50,142 nucleotides of DNA from the NCBI GenBank assembly GCA_028713675.1, contig JAQTNV010000024.1:1-50142 (forward strand), read 5' to 3'. Source of the stretch: a bacterium. GTDB taxonomy: Bacteria > Desulfobacterota > JAPLJL01. Under the pieces are notes generated by a model, which worked only from the letters and a program-made list of their open reading frames with translations, was not told the origin of the DNA and made no database searches. The position numbers were made by a program, and so were the translations under genes. This document shows positions 16,230 through 24,747 of this stretch, piece after piece; within the stretch, counting starts at the first letter, position 1; the number at the start of each line of letters is the position of its first letter.

Positions 16230-17531
16230 TCATTCCCCGCGGGTGGTTCCTTCTCCCGCTTTTTCCGCCGGCGCCTCCGGGGGCGGGAGGACCCGGATCC
16301 GAACGATCCTGATCCCGGAGACATCCACCGCCTCAAGCCGGTAATCGCCGACACTGACCAGATCGCCCTTGTGAGCGGTGCGGCCCAGAAGATTAATGAA
16401 AAGCCCGCCGATGGTCTGGCCCTTGCCCATCTGCGGATGCTGCAGGTTCTGACCGGTCTGACGGTTGAAATCCACCACCTTCATCCGGGCCAGGACCAGG
16501 TAATGACCGTCCGGCTCCTTCTGAATCGCTTCCAGCTCTTCCTGATCGAACTCGTCTCGAATCTCGCCGACGATCTCCTCCAGGATATCCTCGGCGGTCA
16601 CCAACCCGATCGTGGCCCCGAATTCATCCTTCACGATCGCCATGTGGGAAAAGCTGATCTGCATTTCCCGGAGCAGCTCAAGCGTCTTCTTCCCGGCCGG
16701 GACCCGGAGTAACGGCCGGATGATGTCCCGGTGGGTTCCCTTCAAAACCCCCCGGGAGATCGCGATCACGTCCTTCAGGTGGACCACACCTACGACGTGA
16801 TCCAAATCCCCCCGGAAAACCGGGACCCGGGTATACCTTTCCTCCATCATCTGGTTCAAAATTTGTTCCGGACTGGCATCTTCCGAAACTGCGAATATCT
16901 CCGCCCGCGGCACCATCACATCCGCGACGGTGGTCTTGGAGGCCTGGAGCGCGGCGCCCACAATGACCGCCGGGTATTTTTCGATCGAACCGGTCCGGGC
17001 CCCTACCCGCACCAGGCGGATGATCTCCTCTTCGCTGACCGCCTGCTCCATGGCCTCCCGCCCCCCCAGGATCTTGATCAAGGGCGCGGTGATCAATTCC
17101 ACGAACTTGCTGACGGGCCAGAGCAATCCCTGGACCGCGTAGAGCGGAAGCGCCAGGAGGCTGGAATACCTTTCCGGGTTGTTCGCCGCCAGGGTCTTGG
17201 GGGTGATTTCACAGAAAATCAGGATGACCGCGGTCATGATCAAGGTGGCCGCCAGCACCCCCAGTTTCTCCCCCCAGAGGCTGACGAACAATGAAGACGC
17301 CACCGCGCTGGCCGCGACGTTCACGAGATTATTCCCGATCAGAATCGAGGAAAGGAACCGGGACATGGAAGAAAGAATCTGCCGGATGACCACGGAGGTA
17401 GGCTTCCCCGCCCGGGCCTCCGATTCCACCGCGGCCAGGCGCAGGCGTAAAAACGCGGTCTCGCTCATGGAAAAAAAGGCGGAGAACAATAGGCAAACAA
17501 AAATAATCAGGACTTCATTCATGTAACTCAT
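16230..17531 (-). CDS. CNNM/CorC-type membrane protein (DUF21-CBS-CorC_HlyC)
   Basis: This 433-aa inner-membrane protein of the CorC/HlyC/CNNM family is associated with Mg2+/Co2+ efflux or homeostasis. An N-terminal DUF21 domain (about 1-190) has hydrophobic segments beginning VLIIFVCLLFSAFFSMSETAF, the SETAF motif being characteristic. The FCEITPKTLA motif follows. A CBS pair (about 200-330) contains VMVPRAEIFAV and the second repeat around LVTAEDILEEIVGEI. The C-terminal CorC_HlyC domain (about 345-425) ends in VSGIRIVRIRV. A GGAGG site six bases upstream supports ATG 17531. Older annotations call such proteins hemolysins without evidence of lytic activity. Confidence 0.92.
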   Translation of the reverse strand: MSYMNEVLIIFVCLLFSAFFSMSETAFLRLRLAAVESEARAGKPTSVVIRQILSSMSRFLSSILIGNNLVNVAASAVASSLFVSLWGEKLGVLAATLIMTAVILIFCEITPKTLAANNPERYSSLLALPLYAVQGLLWPVSKFVELITAPLIKILGGREAMEQAVSEEEIIRLVRVGARTGSIEKYPAVIVGAALQASKTTVADVMVPRAEIFAVSEDASPEQILNQMMEERYTRVPVFRGDLDHVVGVVHLKDVIAISRGVLKGTHRDIIRPLLRVPAGKKTLELLREMQISFSHMAIVKDEFGATIGLVTAEDILEEIVGEIRDEFDQEELEAIQKEPDGHYLVLARMKVVDFNRQTGQNLQHPQMGKGQTIGGLFINLLGRTAHKGDLVSVGDYRLEAVDVSGIRIVRIRVLPPPEAPAEKAGEGTTRGE

Positions 17532-17682
17532 AATTGCCTCCGGATCTATTCAAACTTTAATGTATTAAAATTCGGACACGGATTCCACGGATATTCATGG
17601 ATCAACCATAATTGTTTTAATGAAATGATTTTAAAAACTTTATGAATCGGTGTGAATCCGTGTATATCCGTGTCAAAAATAA

Positions 17683-18162
17683 TTATTCTCGGGGTTCGAC
17701 TTCCGCGATCAAATCCAGTTCCACCGCGGCCCCCCCGGGCAGTTCAGCTACCCCCACTGAAACCCGGGAATGCCTTCCGGCTTCGCCGAAGACCGCCAGC
17801 AGGATATTGCTGGCCCCGTCGGCCACCTGCGCCTGTTCGATGAAACCCAGGGTGGAATTTACATAGCAGCTGAGGCGGACGAATTTCCGGACCGCCGCCA
17901 GGTTCCCGATCTCGCTTTTAATCGCCGCCAAGCCGTTTAAAAGCGCCAGGCGGGCCGCGTCCTGTCCTTCCTTCAGATTGAGTTCCTGCCCCAGCTTTCC
18001 GACCGAAACCAGCTTTCCTTCCTGCCGGGGAAGCATCCCGCTGACAAAAATGAGATTCCCCACCCGCACCACGGGGAGATAGGCCCCCAGAGGGCGGGGA
18101 GGGTCGGGCATTTTTAAGCCCAGCTCGGTGATCCGGTCTTCAATCTGGAGATCTCTAATCAT
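17683..18162 (-). CDS. RidA/YjgF/Rid-family protein
   Basis: This Rid-superfamily protein has 159 aa, longer than canonical RidA (~128 aa) because of an N-terminal extension (MIRDLQIEDRITELGLKMPD) typical of the longer RidA-like subgroup. Core motifs are NLIFVSGMLPRQ, AALNGLAAIKSEIG-type helices and the C-terminal GEAGRHSRVSVGVAELPGGAAVELDLIAEV with the conserved Arg region. RidA hydrolyses reactive imine/enamine intermediates made by PLP enzymes; the activity of this subgroup is less certain. No PLP enzyme lies nearby. No ribosome binding site is evident before ATG 18162. It is 151 bp downstream of the CorC-type gene start region on the same strand, but their relation is unclear. Confidence 0.9.
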   Translation of the reverse strand: MIRDLQIEDRITELGLKMPDPPRPLGAYLPVVRVGNLIFVSGMLPRQEGKLVSVGKLGQELNLKEGQDAARLALLNGLAAIKSEIGNLAAVRKFVRLSCYVNSTLGFIEQAQVADGASNILLAVFGEAGRHSRVSVGVAELPGGAAVELDLIAEVEPRE

Positions 18163-18514
18163 TTATCAAGGCCGGTCCTTTATGGGTCGCTAAGTAATTA
18201 CATGGCCGCCTGAATGCGCTACTTATTATAATAGCAATTGGAATCGGAGGGGAGATGGTCAAACCCGGGGCAGCCAAACCTGGGGGCCTGAATTAGGTGT
18301 TGGGTGTTGGGTCATAGGTGATAGGTTTAAACCCAACACCCATTGTGTCTATCGTGTCGTTGTGTTCTTTGTGTCTATTTGGTCGAATTATCCAATTATT
18401 TTCTGACACTACGGACTCTATGAACCCTACGAACACAAGGGACCGTCTTTTGCTCTATGCTCTATGCTCTATGCTCTATGCCCTATGCTCTCTGCCCTTT
18501 GACCTTTGAGCTGT
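18163..18514. repeat. Geneless repeat block between the Rid and TrmJ genes
   Basis: No gene is seen. An 11-bp inverted repeat GGGTGTTGGGT (18302-18312) / ACCCAACACCC (18331-18341) encloses a word shared, inverted, with 10677-10695. GTGTCTAT-type words follow. Bases 18441-18460 match 10481-10500 exactly and lead into a run of CTCTATG units (18452-18490). The same vocabulary is used in the 10.3-10.7 kb block. Confidence 0.8.
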
Positions 18515-19234
18515 TTACTTCTTGCCTTCCATCTGAATCTTTTCCCTGATTTGCGAGATCATTCCCTGCAGAATCTTGATCTCTTGTTCGGAGAGGCCGG
18601 AGCGGTAAAACATCCTCCGGATTTTTACCATCATCCGGGTCGGATCATCCTCGCGGAGAAACCCGATTTCCGTTAACAAAACCTCCAACCGCTTGAACAT
18701 TGCTTCCTGGTTCCGGGTCGTAGCCAGCCGGGGAATGTCCTTTTCCCGCAGGGCCGCCATTAGATCGTAGCCCACGATCGCCACCGCCTGGGCCAGGTTG
18801 AAGGAATCGTTGGCGGAAGGCGACGGGATCCTGACCACCCAGCGGCAAAGCTTGAGCTCCCGGGTGGTCAAACCCCTGTCCTCGGGCCCGAAAACCACGC
18901 CGACCTGGTTGACCCGGGCCAGGGGCGCCGCCATGTCGGCCATCTCCCGCGGAACGATGGCATGACCGCGCTGGATGCCTTTTCTCCGAGTGGTCCCGAC
19001 CACCAGTCCCATTTCATCCACTGCCTCCGCCAGGCTGGAATAAATCCTGGCGTTTTCCAGAATTTTCTGGGACTGGTTCGCCCACTTCCGGGCCTCATCG
19101 CCGATTTTCACCCGCGGGTTGACCAGGGCCAGGCGGGAGAACCCCAGGTTGTCCAGGGCCCGGGCCGCCGCTCCCAGGTTGCCTTCATATTTGGTCTCCA
19201 CCAGGATGAAATGTACCTTCTGAAAAGCGCTCAT
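18515..19234 (-). CDS. trmJ: tRNA/rRNA 2'-O-methyltransferase, TrmJ-like (SPOUT)
   Basis: This SPOUT-class RNA methylase of 239 aa is closest to TrmJ, which 2'-O-methylates position 32 of tRNAs with SAM. It has FILVETKYEGNLGAAARAL (motif 1, with the conserved Asn and Arg), VVFGPEDRGLTTRELKLC (motif 2) and IPSPSANDSFNLAQAVAI (motif 3, forming the trefoil knot). The C-terminal ~80 residues form the helical extension typical of TrmJ (REDDPTRMMVKIRRMFYRSGL). A ribosome binding site (AGAGGAC) precedes ATG 19234. The assignment to tRNA rather than rRNA rests on this C-terminal extension and should be treated as likely, not certain. Confidence 0.88.
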   Translation of the reverse strand: MSAFQKVHFILVETKYEGNLGAAARALDNLGFSRLALVNPRVKIGDEARKWANQSQKILENARIYSSLAEAVDEMGLVVGTTRRKGIQRGHAIVPREMADMAAPLARVNQVGVVFGPEDRGLTTRELKLCRWVVRIPSPSANDSFNLAQAVAIVGYDLMAALREKDIPRLATTRNQEAMFKRLEVLLTEIGFLREDDPTRMMVKIRRMFYRSGLSEQEIKILQGMISQIREKIQMEGKK

Positions 19235-19465
19235 AAGTCCTCTTTCGGCTGCCAGCAGTCAAATACAGGTGTTTTTTGTTCTGCCATCCATCATGCCGTC
19301 GTTGCGTGGCCATCTCGATTTTCGTTGTCCTTTTCTTCTTTTGAACCTCAATGATTTCATTTTTTCTCCCGAGACAATGGGCACCATGAGCCCAACAGAC
19401 TCGATGGACATCTTTGCTCCTGGCCCCCTGCCTCCTGCTCTTTGCTCTTTACTTATTAATAAGGT
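19235..19465. other. Geneless spacer between trmJ and gap
   Basis: No gene is seen. 19360-19460 carries degenerate words (GGGCACCATGAGCCC, CTCGATGGACATC, CTGCTCTTTGCTC) in the same style as the repeat blocks at 10.3 and 18.4 kb. The right end runs into the gap promoter. Confidence 0.6.
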
Positions 19466-19494
19466 TTGACCTATCCTGACCTGAAATTTATAAT
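19466..19494 (+). promoter_or_regulatory. Sigma70 promoter of gap
   Basis: TTGACC (19466-19471) and a perfect TATAAT (19489-19494) are separated by exactly 17 bp. Transcription should start near 19501, leaving a leader of about 45 nt with AAAGGAGG before the ATG. Confidence 0.8.
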
Positions 19495-19545
19495 AACGGC
19501 GTTTTCACTGTAATTACAAACCTTTTGTAGAAAGGAGGCTGTAAT

Positions 19546-20544
19546 ATGGCGATCAAGGTTGGTATCAGCGGATTCGGCCGAATCGGCCGGCTGGTTTTCC
19601 GGGCCGCGCTGGAAAACAAGGACATCGAGGTGGTGGGAATTAACGATATCGCGGACATCGGGACCATGGCCCACCTGCTGAAATACGACTCGGTCCACGG
19701 CCATTGCCCTGCCAAGGTCGAGGTCGCGGACAACGCCCTGGTTGTGGGCGGGCGGAAAATCCAGGTTTTCGCCAAGAAAGACCCCGCCGAGCTTCCCTGG
19801 AAGGACCTCGGAGTCAAGGTCGCCCTGGAATGTTCCGGTAAATTCGTGGACCGGGCCGGAGCCGAAAAACATCTGAAGGCCGGCGCCCAAAAGGTCATCA
19901 TCTCCGCCCCCGCCAAAGATCCGGACATCACCATCGTGATGGGGGTCAATGACAACAAGTATGACAAGAGCAAGCACAACATCCTTTCCAACGCCAGCTG
20001 CACCACCAACTGCCTGGCCCCCGTGGCCAAGGTGATCCACGAAAAGTTCAAGATCAATTACGGCCTCATGACCACCATCCACGCCTACACCAATGACCAG
20101 GTGCTCCAGGACGCCCCCCACAAGGACCTCCGCCGGGCCCGCGCGGGCGCCCTCTCCATGATCCCCACCACCACCGGCGCCGCCAAGGCGGTCGGGGAAG
20201 TCCTGCCCGAACTCAAGGGTAAACTCGACGGCATGTCCATGCGGGTTCCCACCCCCAACGTTTCGGTCGTGGACGTGGTTCTGATCGTGGACAAGGACAC
20301 CAACGAAAAGGAAGTCAACGATGCCCTGATCGCCGCCAGCGAAGGAAAGCTCAAAGGCATCCTCGCCTGCGCCAAGGAGCCCCTGGTTTCCGTAGATTTC
20401 AACGGCGATAATCACTCTTCCATCGTCGATCTCCCTTCCACCCGGGTCATGGAGAAACGCATGGTCAAGATCCTCTCCTGGTACGACAACGAAATCGGGT
20501 TCTCCTACCGGATGTGCGACCTGACCAAGTTAATCGGGAGCTAA
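19546..20544 (+). CDS. gap: Type I glyceraldehyde-3-phosphate dehydrogenase
   Basis: GAPDH oxidises glyceraldehyde 3-phosphate to 1,3-bisphosphoglycerate with NAD+ and Pi. The 332-aa length is standard. The Rossmann motif is GISGFGRIGRLVFRAAL. Asp34 in GINDIAD suits NAD+ rather than NADP+. The catalytic ASCTTNCLAP motif holds Cys152, and His179 lies in TTIHAYTNDQ. RRARAGALSMIPTTTGAAKA and the C-terminal SWYDNEIGFSYRM segment are complete. A strong ribosome binding site and sigma70 promoter lie upstream. pgk follows 136 bp later on the same strand, so the two may form one transcript for lower glycolysis/gluconeogenesis. A hairpin in the gap between them could modulate pgk. Confidence 0.98.
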   Translation: MAIKVGISGFGRIGRLVFRAALENKDIEVVGINDIADIGTMAHLLKYDSVHGHCPAKVEVADNALVVGGRKIQVFAKKDPAELPWKDLGVKVALECSGKFVDRAGAEKHLKAGAQKVIISAPAKDPDITIVMGVNDNKYDKSKHNILSNASCTTNCLAPVAKVIHEKFKINYGLMTTIHAYTNDQVLQDAPHKDLRRARAGALSMIPTTTGAAKAVGEVLPELKGKLDGMSMRVPTPNVSVVDVVLIVDKDTNEKEVNDALIAASEGKLKGILACAKEPLVSVDFNGDNHSSIVDLPSTRVMEKRMVKILSWYDNEIGFSYRMCDLTKLIGS

Positions 20545-20614
20545 AACTGAGCGAGTTTTTTACCGATGATGTTGAATTACATATCCGGTCAAAGCCGTAA
20601 GTTCACCCTCTCGC

Positions 20615-20644
20615 CTTGCCCTCTCCCCTCGAGGAGAGGGCAAG
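20615..20644. repeat. 12-bp perfect hairpin between gap and pgk
   Basis: CTTGCCCTCTCC (20615-20626) pairs perfectly with GGAGAGGGCAAG (20633-20644) around a CCTCGA loop. Flanking CCCTCTCGC and GCGAGGGG extend it with a bulge. No T-tract follows, so it is a REP-like or mRNA-processing/stabilising hairpin rather than a terminator. Confidence 0.85.
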
Positions 20645-20680
20645 AGCGAGGGGGCCATAAAATGGTCTAAGGAGTTAAAA

Positions 20681-21862
20681 ATGGGGATCAAATATATTGA
20701 CGAACTGAACATAAAGAATAAACGGGTCTTTATTCGGGTCGACTTTAACGTTCCCCTGAAAGACGGAAAGATTACCGACGATACCCGGGTCCGCGCGGCT
20801 TTGCCCACGATCAATTACGCGGTCAAGCAGGGAGCCAAGGTCATCCTGGCCTCCCACCTGGGGCGCCCCAAGGGAGGACCGGACGCCAAGCTTTCCCTGA
20901 AACCGGTGGCGGCCCACCTCGGAAGCCTGCTCAAGCAGGAGGTCAAGTGCGCCCCGGACTGCATCGGGGATGAAGTCGAAAAGATGGTCAACGGTCTGAA
21001 ACCCGGCGAGGTTATCCTCCTGGAAAACCTGCGCTTTCATCCCGAGGAGGAAAAGAACGACCCGGGGTTCTCCCAGAAACTGGCTGGCCTGGCGGATGTT
21101 TACATTAATGACGCCTTCGGCACCGCCCACCGGGCCCACAGTTCGACCGAGGGCATGGCCCACTTCGTGAAGGAGATCGGGGGCGGGTTCCTGCTCCGGG
21201 ATGAGCTGAAAAACCTGGAAGGCCTGCTTAAGAACCCGGGTAAACCCTTCGTGGTGATCCTGGGCGGGGCCAAGGTTTCCGACAAGATGGGGGTGATCGA
21301 CAACCTGAGCGGGAAAGCCGACGTGATCCTGGTCGGAGGAGGCATGGCCTACACCTTCCTGAAATCCCGGAAAATCGAGATCGGCGCCTCCAAGGTTGAG
21401 GAAAACATGATCTACGACGGGATGATGATGCTCGGACGCGCCAAAACCAAGAATACCCGGATCCTGCTCCCGGTGGACCACGTGGTGGGGGACAAATTCG
21501 AGGAAAGCACCCCGCGGAGCGAATCCAAAACTTCGATCCCGGCCGGCAAGATGGGTCTGGACATCGGCCCGGCTACCATCGAGCTCTTTAAAAAGGAGAT
21601 CGCGGAGGCCAAGACCATCTTCTGGAACGGACCCCAGGGGGTTTTCGAGTGGGCCGGGTTCGACCAAGGCACCCTCGCGATCGCCCGGGCGATCGCCGAG
21701 TCCAAGGCGGTCAAGGTCGCCGGCGGTGGTGACACCATCGCCGCCATTGAAAAAGCCAAGGTGGCGGACAAGTTCACCCACATCTCGACCGGCGGCGGCG
21801 CCAGCCTCGAACTCCTGGAAGGCAAAAAGCTCCCCGGCGTGGAGGTTTTAAGAAAAGATTAA
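20681..21862 (+). CDS. pgk: Phosphoglycerate kinase
   Basis: PGK transfers phosphate from 1,3-bisphosphoglycerate to ADP. The 393-aa length is normal for bacteria. It begins with the signature RVFIRVDFNVPLKDGKITDD (substrate-binding Arg and Asp), then SHLGRPKG, LLENLRFHPEEE, the hinge-region GGAKVSDKMGVIDNL and VGGGMAYTF. The nucleotide site is WNGPQGVFEWAGFDQGT and the C-terminal GGGDTIAAIEK...STGGGASLELLEGK. An AAGGAG site nine bases upstream supports ATG 20681. It follows gap and is closed by a strong terminator. Confidence 0.98.
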   Translation: MGIKYIDELNIKNKRVFIRVDFNVPLKDGKITDDTRVRAALPTINYAVKQGAKVILASHLGRPKGGPDAKLSLKPVAAHLGSLLKQEVKCAPDCIGDEVEKMVNGLKPGEVILLENLRFHPEEEKNDPGFSQKLAGLADVYINDAFGTAHRAHSSTEGMAHFVKEIGGGFLLRDELKNLEGLLKNPGKPFVVILGGAKVSDKMGVIDNLSGKADVILVGGGMAYTFLKSRKIEIGASKVEENMIYDGMMMLGRAKTKNTRILLPVDHVVGDKFEESTPRSESKTSIPAGKMGLDIGPATIELFKKEIAEAKTIFWNGPQGVFEWAGFDQGTLAIARAIAESKAVKVAGGGDTIAAIEKAKVADKFTHISTGGGASLELLEGKKLPGVEVLRKD

Positions 21863-21866
21863 TAAC

Positions 21867-21959
21867 TGTAGGGCCCGGTTCCCAACCGGGCCGATCCGCG
21901 GTTCGTTCGGCCTGCCCGAGACGACGTCTCATGTCGGCCAGGGGGAACGAACCCTACAA
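21867..21959. repeat. Two-arm palindromic element downstream of pgk
   Basis: The ends TGTAGGG and CCCTACA are inverted. Inside, GGTTCGTT opposes AACGAACC and CGGCC opposes GGCC. A separate CCCGGTT-CCC-AACCGGG hairpin sits in the left arm. It resembles the GTAG...CTAC elements at 41.2, 42.0 and 47.5 kb. Confidence 0.75.
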
Positions 21960-21967
21960 AGAAATTA

Positions 21968-21993
21968 AGGCCCGCTTCGGCGGGCCTTTTTTT
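21968..21993 (+). terminator. Rho-independent terminator of gap-pgk
   Basis: AGGCCCGC and GCGGGCCT form an 8-bp stem closed by a stable TTCG tetraloop (21968-21987), followed by six more T residues. Confidence 0.92.
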
Positions 21994-22074
21994 CAAATTC
22001 CTGCAGTTGCCCGATTCATTTATCCCGACGAAGGAGGGATCGGGCGTATCTTTAGCCAGCGGCAAATCAAACGG

Positions 22075-22917
22075 CTACAAAAAATGGCAGTATTCCCGTG
22101 TAGCTTCTTCCCAGGAGCGGAGCGGACTGATCCCAAGCGGGGCGAGATTAAGAGAAGCCATGGAACTTTGCGGAGGTCTTTTGGCCGGAAGCGGAACCAG
22201 CCAGGAATTGGCGGGGACAATCGCCGTCGGATCCAGGCCGGCGGTCTCCAGAACCAGCCGGGCCTGATCAACCCGTGAACAGCTCCCCGAGTTGGTCACG
22301 TGATACGTGCCGAAACCTTCTTTCCGTGATATTTCCTGAATTATCCGGGCCAGGTCCAGGGCGTAAGTGGGGCTCCCGATCTGATCCTGAAAAATCCGGG
22401 GATGCAGTCCCTTTTTCACCTGGGCGGCAACCCAGCTGGGGAAATCCCGGCCGGGTTTTCCGAAAAGCCAGGCGGTCCGGACAATGTAATGCTCCGGAAG
22501 CAGCTGCCGGACATAATCCTCCCCGGCCAGTTTGCTGGAGCCGTATACGCTGATCGGGTTGGTCGGGTCGTACTCGTTGTAAGGTTCCTTCTTGGTTCCG
22601 TCAAAAACATAATCCGTGCTGATATAAACCAGCCGGGATCCGGCTTTCTTCGCCCCCACCGTCACGTTCCGGGTTCCGAGCGCGTTGATTTTATAAGCCG
22701 ATTCCGGTTTTTTTTCACAGCCATCCACGTCGGTCATGGCCGCGGTATGGATAACCAGCTCCGGGTGAACCTTCTCGATCAGACTGGTGATGGAATCAAG
22801 GTCGGCGATGTTGGCTTCTTCCAGATCGATCCCGACAACCTCATTCTCCCCGGAAGTGAAAACCTCCCGGACCTTCCCCCCCAGCATTCCCTGGCTTCCG
22901 GTAATTAATATTTTCAA
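22075..22917 (-). CDS. rfbD: dTDP-4-dehydrorhamnose reductase
   Basis: RfbD/RmlD reduces dTDP-4-dehydrorhamnose to dTDP-L-rhamnose, the last step of the pathway. The 280-aa protein has GSQGMLGGKV at residue 7, AAMTDVDGCE, STDYVFDG with catalytic Thr, and YGSSKLAGE with the Tyr-x-x-x-Lys pair. The C-terminal NSWLVPLPAKRPPQSSM matches the conserved RPxxS segment of RmlD. The start appears to be TTG 22917; no better ATG exists in frame. It is the last gene of the rfbA-rfbC-rfbB-rfbD set, 74 bp after rfbB, and the spacer contains a CCGGTAACCGGCTACCTGCTAC repeat. Confidence 0.95.
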   Translation of the reverse strand: MKILITGSQGMLGGKVREVFTSGENEVVGIDLEEANIADLDSITSLIEKVHPELVIHTAAMTDVDGCEKKPESAYKINALGTRNVTVGAKKAGSRLVYISTDYVFDGTKKEPYNEYDPTNPISVYGSSKLAGEDYVRQLLPEHYIVRTAWLFGKPGRDFPSWVAAQVKKGLHPRIFQDQIGSPTYALDLARIIQEISRKEGFGTYHVTNSGSCSRVDQARLVLETAGLDPTAIVPANSWLVPLPAKRPPQSSMASLNLAPLGISPLRSWEEATREYCHFL

Positions 22918-22991
22918 TTGTTAAACCTTGGATTAATCGTTTTTAAGTTTTTCTCGCTTGATAAAACTGGCGACCGGTAACCGGCTACCTG

Positions 22992-24017
22992 CTACTTCTT
23001 TATTCTCCACCCATACATCTTTTCATAATATTTCTGGTATTCACCCGACTTGATCCTCCCCCACCAGGATTTATTTTTCACATACCAATCAATCGTCTCC
23101 TTGATTCCCTTGGCGAAATCAACCCGGGGCCGCCAGCCCAGTTCACGCTCGATCCGGGTGAAATCAATCGCGTAGCGGCGGTCGTGGCCGGGCCGGTCGG
23201 CCACATATTTGATCAGGCTGTCCGGTTTCCCCAAAGCCCCCAAAATCAGCTTCACAATCTCGATATTGGGCCATTCGTTTCCGCCCCCGACATTGTAAAC
23301 CTCGCCCGGCGTGCCCTTTTCCAGGACCAGGAGCAGGGCCCGGCAGTGGTCTTCCACATGAATCCAATCCCGGACCTGGAGACCATCTCCGTATACCGGT
23401 AGGGGTTTGTCTTCCAGGGCGTTGCTGATCATCAGGGGGATCAGTTTCTCGGGGAATTGATAGGGCCCGTAATTATTGGAGCAGCGGGTGATCAGCACCG
23501 GCAGCTGATAGGTTTCGAAGAAAGCCAGGCCGAGGAGATCTGCACCGGCCTTGCTGGCGGAATAGGGACTGCGCGGGGAAAGCGGCGAGGTCTCCACAAA
23601 CTTCCCGGTCGGTCCAAGCGATCCATATACCTCATCGGTGGAAATCTGCAGGAACCTTTTTACCCCGTGCTTCCGGGCGGCCTCCAGGAGGGCGAGGGTC
23701 CCGGTGACATTGGTGCGGATAAAATCCCCCGCGGACTCGATCGAGCGATCGACGTGCGATTCCGCGGCGAAATTGATGACGGCATCGATCGGATTGGCGG
23801 CCCAGACCTCTTCCAGGATTTTAGGATCGGCGATATCACCCCGGACAAAACGGTAATTCGTCCCGGCGAGTTCTTCCCATCCTTCGAGGTTTTCCAGGTT
23901 TCCGGCGTAGGTAAGCCGGTCGAGATTGATGACGCCGATTTCCGGGCGCTCGCGGAAAAGAAAACGGATGAAATTGGAGCCGATAAAACCGGCTCCGCCG
24001 GTAACTAATATCTTCAT
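22992..24017 (-). CDS. rfbB: dTDP-glucose 4,6-dehydratase
   Basis: RfbB/RmlB converts dTDP-glucose to dTDP-4-keto-6-deoxyglucose with tightly bound NAD+. The 341-aa length is typical. Motifs: VTGGAGFIGSNFIRFL near residue 5, NFAAESHVDRSIE, STDEVYGSLG with the Thr-Asp-Glu catalytic triad, and YSASKAGADLL with catalytic Tyr and Lys. RCSNNYGPYQFPEKLIP and the C-terminal DRPGHDRRYAIDFTRIERELGW region are diagnostic of RmlB rather than other epimerases. It sits third in the rhamnose cluster. Upstream 24018-24090 is a GTTTCGAG microrepeat, so its ribosome binding site is poor. Confidence 0.97.
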   Translation of the reverse strand: MKILVTGGAGFIGSNFIRFLFRERPEIGVINLDRLTYAGNLENLEGWEELAGTNYRFVRGDIADPKILEEVWAANPIDAVINFAAESHVDRSIESAGDFIRTNVTGTLALLEAARKHGVKRFLQISTDEVYGSLGPTGKFVETSPLSPRSPYSASKAGADLLGLAFFETYQLPVLITRCSNNYGPYQFPEKLIPLMISNALEDKPLPVYGDGLQVRDWIHVEDHCRALLLVLEKGTPGEVYNVGGGNEWPNIEIVKLILGALGKPDSLIKYVADRPGHDRRYAIDFTRIERELGWRPRVDFAKGIKETIDWYVKNKSWWGRIKSGEYQKYYEKMYGWRIKK

Positions 24018-24052
24018 GGTTTCGGGTTTCTAGTTTCGAGTTTCGAGTTCAA
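24018..24052. repeat. GTTTC-type microrepeat directly before rfbB
   Basis: Degenerate units GTTTCGGGTTTCTAGTTTCGAG run against the rfbB start codon. Similar runs are at 25577-25661, 29551-29658, 30390-30427 and 49470-49532. Confidence 0.8.
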
Positions 24053-24090
24053 AGACTTCGGACCTAGGACTGATAACTTCGGACATTTAT

Positions 24091-24546
24091 TTAACCGTGC
24101 TTGGGTTTCCAATCGTAAGGAACCTTGTCTGACAAAGGGTCCTCCCGGTGCTCATCCGGCACGTCGTATTTATATACCTCGGTGGGGCAATTCAGCATCA
24201 GGGCTTCCTTTCCCCCGACCGCGCAGAAACCATGCCACACCAGGGGCGGGATCTTGACCAGAATCGGATTCTTCTCTCCGACAAAATATTCGTTGATTTC
24301 CTTGTAAGTGGAAGAATCCTTGCGGTTGTCGAAAAGAACCAGTTTGGCCATTCCGTGAACGACGGTAATGAAATCGGTCTGGATCTTGTGGTAATGCCAG
24401 GCCTTGATCATGCCGGGATAAGCCATGGTGACATAAACCTGCCCGAATCGGACAAACAGGGAATCGTCATTCCGTAAAATCTCCATCAGCCAGCCCCGCT
24501 CATCCGGGATCACCCGTAATTTCTTGGTCTCCACTCCTTGGATCAT
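24091..24546 (-). CDS. rfbC: dTDP-4-dehydrorhamnose 3,5-epimerase family protein (short RmlC-like cupin)
   Basis: This RmlC-superfamily cupin is expected to epimerise dTDP-4-keto-6-deoxyglucose at C3 and C5. It has 151 aa, shorter than classical RmlC (about 180). Core: VIPDERGWLMEILR, then FGQVYVTMAYPGMIKAWHYH (histidines in the substrate pocket), TVVHGMAKLVLFD, and IPPLVWHGFCAVG with Trp-His. The classical RGLHYQ motif is replaced by AWHYHKIQTDF, so it belongs to a divergent branch. Its place between rfbA and rfbB is the main support for a rhamnose role. The start is ATG 24546, set by GGAGGT four bases upstream. An ATG at 24579 lies within a repeat. Confidence 0.82.
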   Translation of the reverse strand: MIQGVETKKLRVIPDERGWLMEILRNDDSLFVRFGQVYVTMAYPGMIKAWHYHKIQTDFITVVHGMAKLVLFDNRKDSSTYKEINEYFVGEKNPILVKIPPLVWHGFCAVGGKEALMLNCPTEVYKYDVPDEHREDPLSDKVPYDWKPKHG

Positions 24547-24561
24547 CTGACCTCCATTTTC

Positions 24562-24678
24562 GTCATTCCCGTCCCGCATCAGAGTTCGGGATAAACTCCG
24601 GCGGGAATCCAGACATTATGCCTTTTACATCATAAAAATATCCGGGAAAATCTAGATTCCTGCTTTCGCAGGAATGAC
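24562..24678. repeat. GTCATTCC-type two-hairpin element (117 bp)
   Basis: The ends GTCATTCCCG and CAGGAATGAC are inverted. The right arm folds as TCCTGC-TTTC-GCAGGA, and the left arm as ATTCCCG...CGGGAAT. It lies in the rfbA-rfbC spacer. Other copies are at 28475, 41918, 43701 and 48571. Confidence 0.85.
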
Positions 24679-24747
24679 AGCTAACAAACAACAAACTCAC
24701 TATTCAAACACTCATTTATTTCACTAATTAGACAATCAATTCTGGTA

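Noticed and set aside
21967-21993. Terminator for the minus-strand rfbD gene
   Set aside because: On the minus strand the stem is followed by TAATTTC rather than a T-run, so it serves pgk only, or rfbD weakly.
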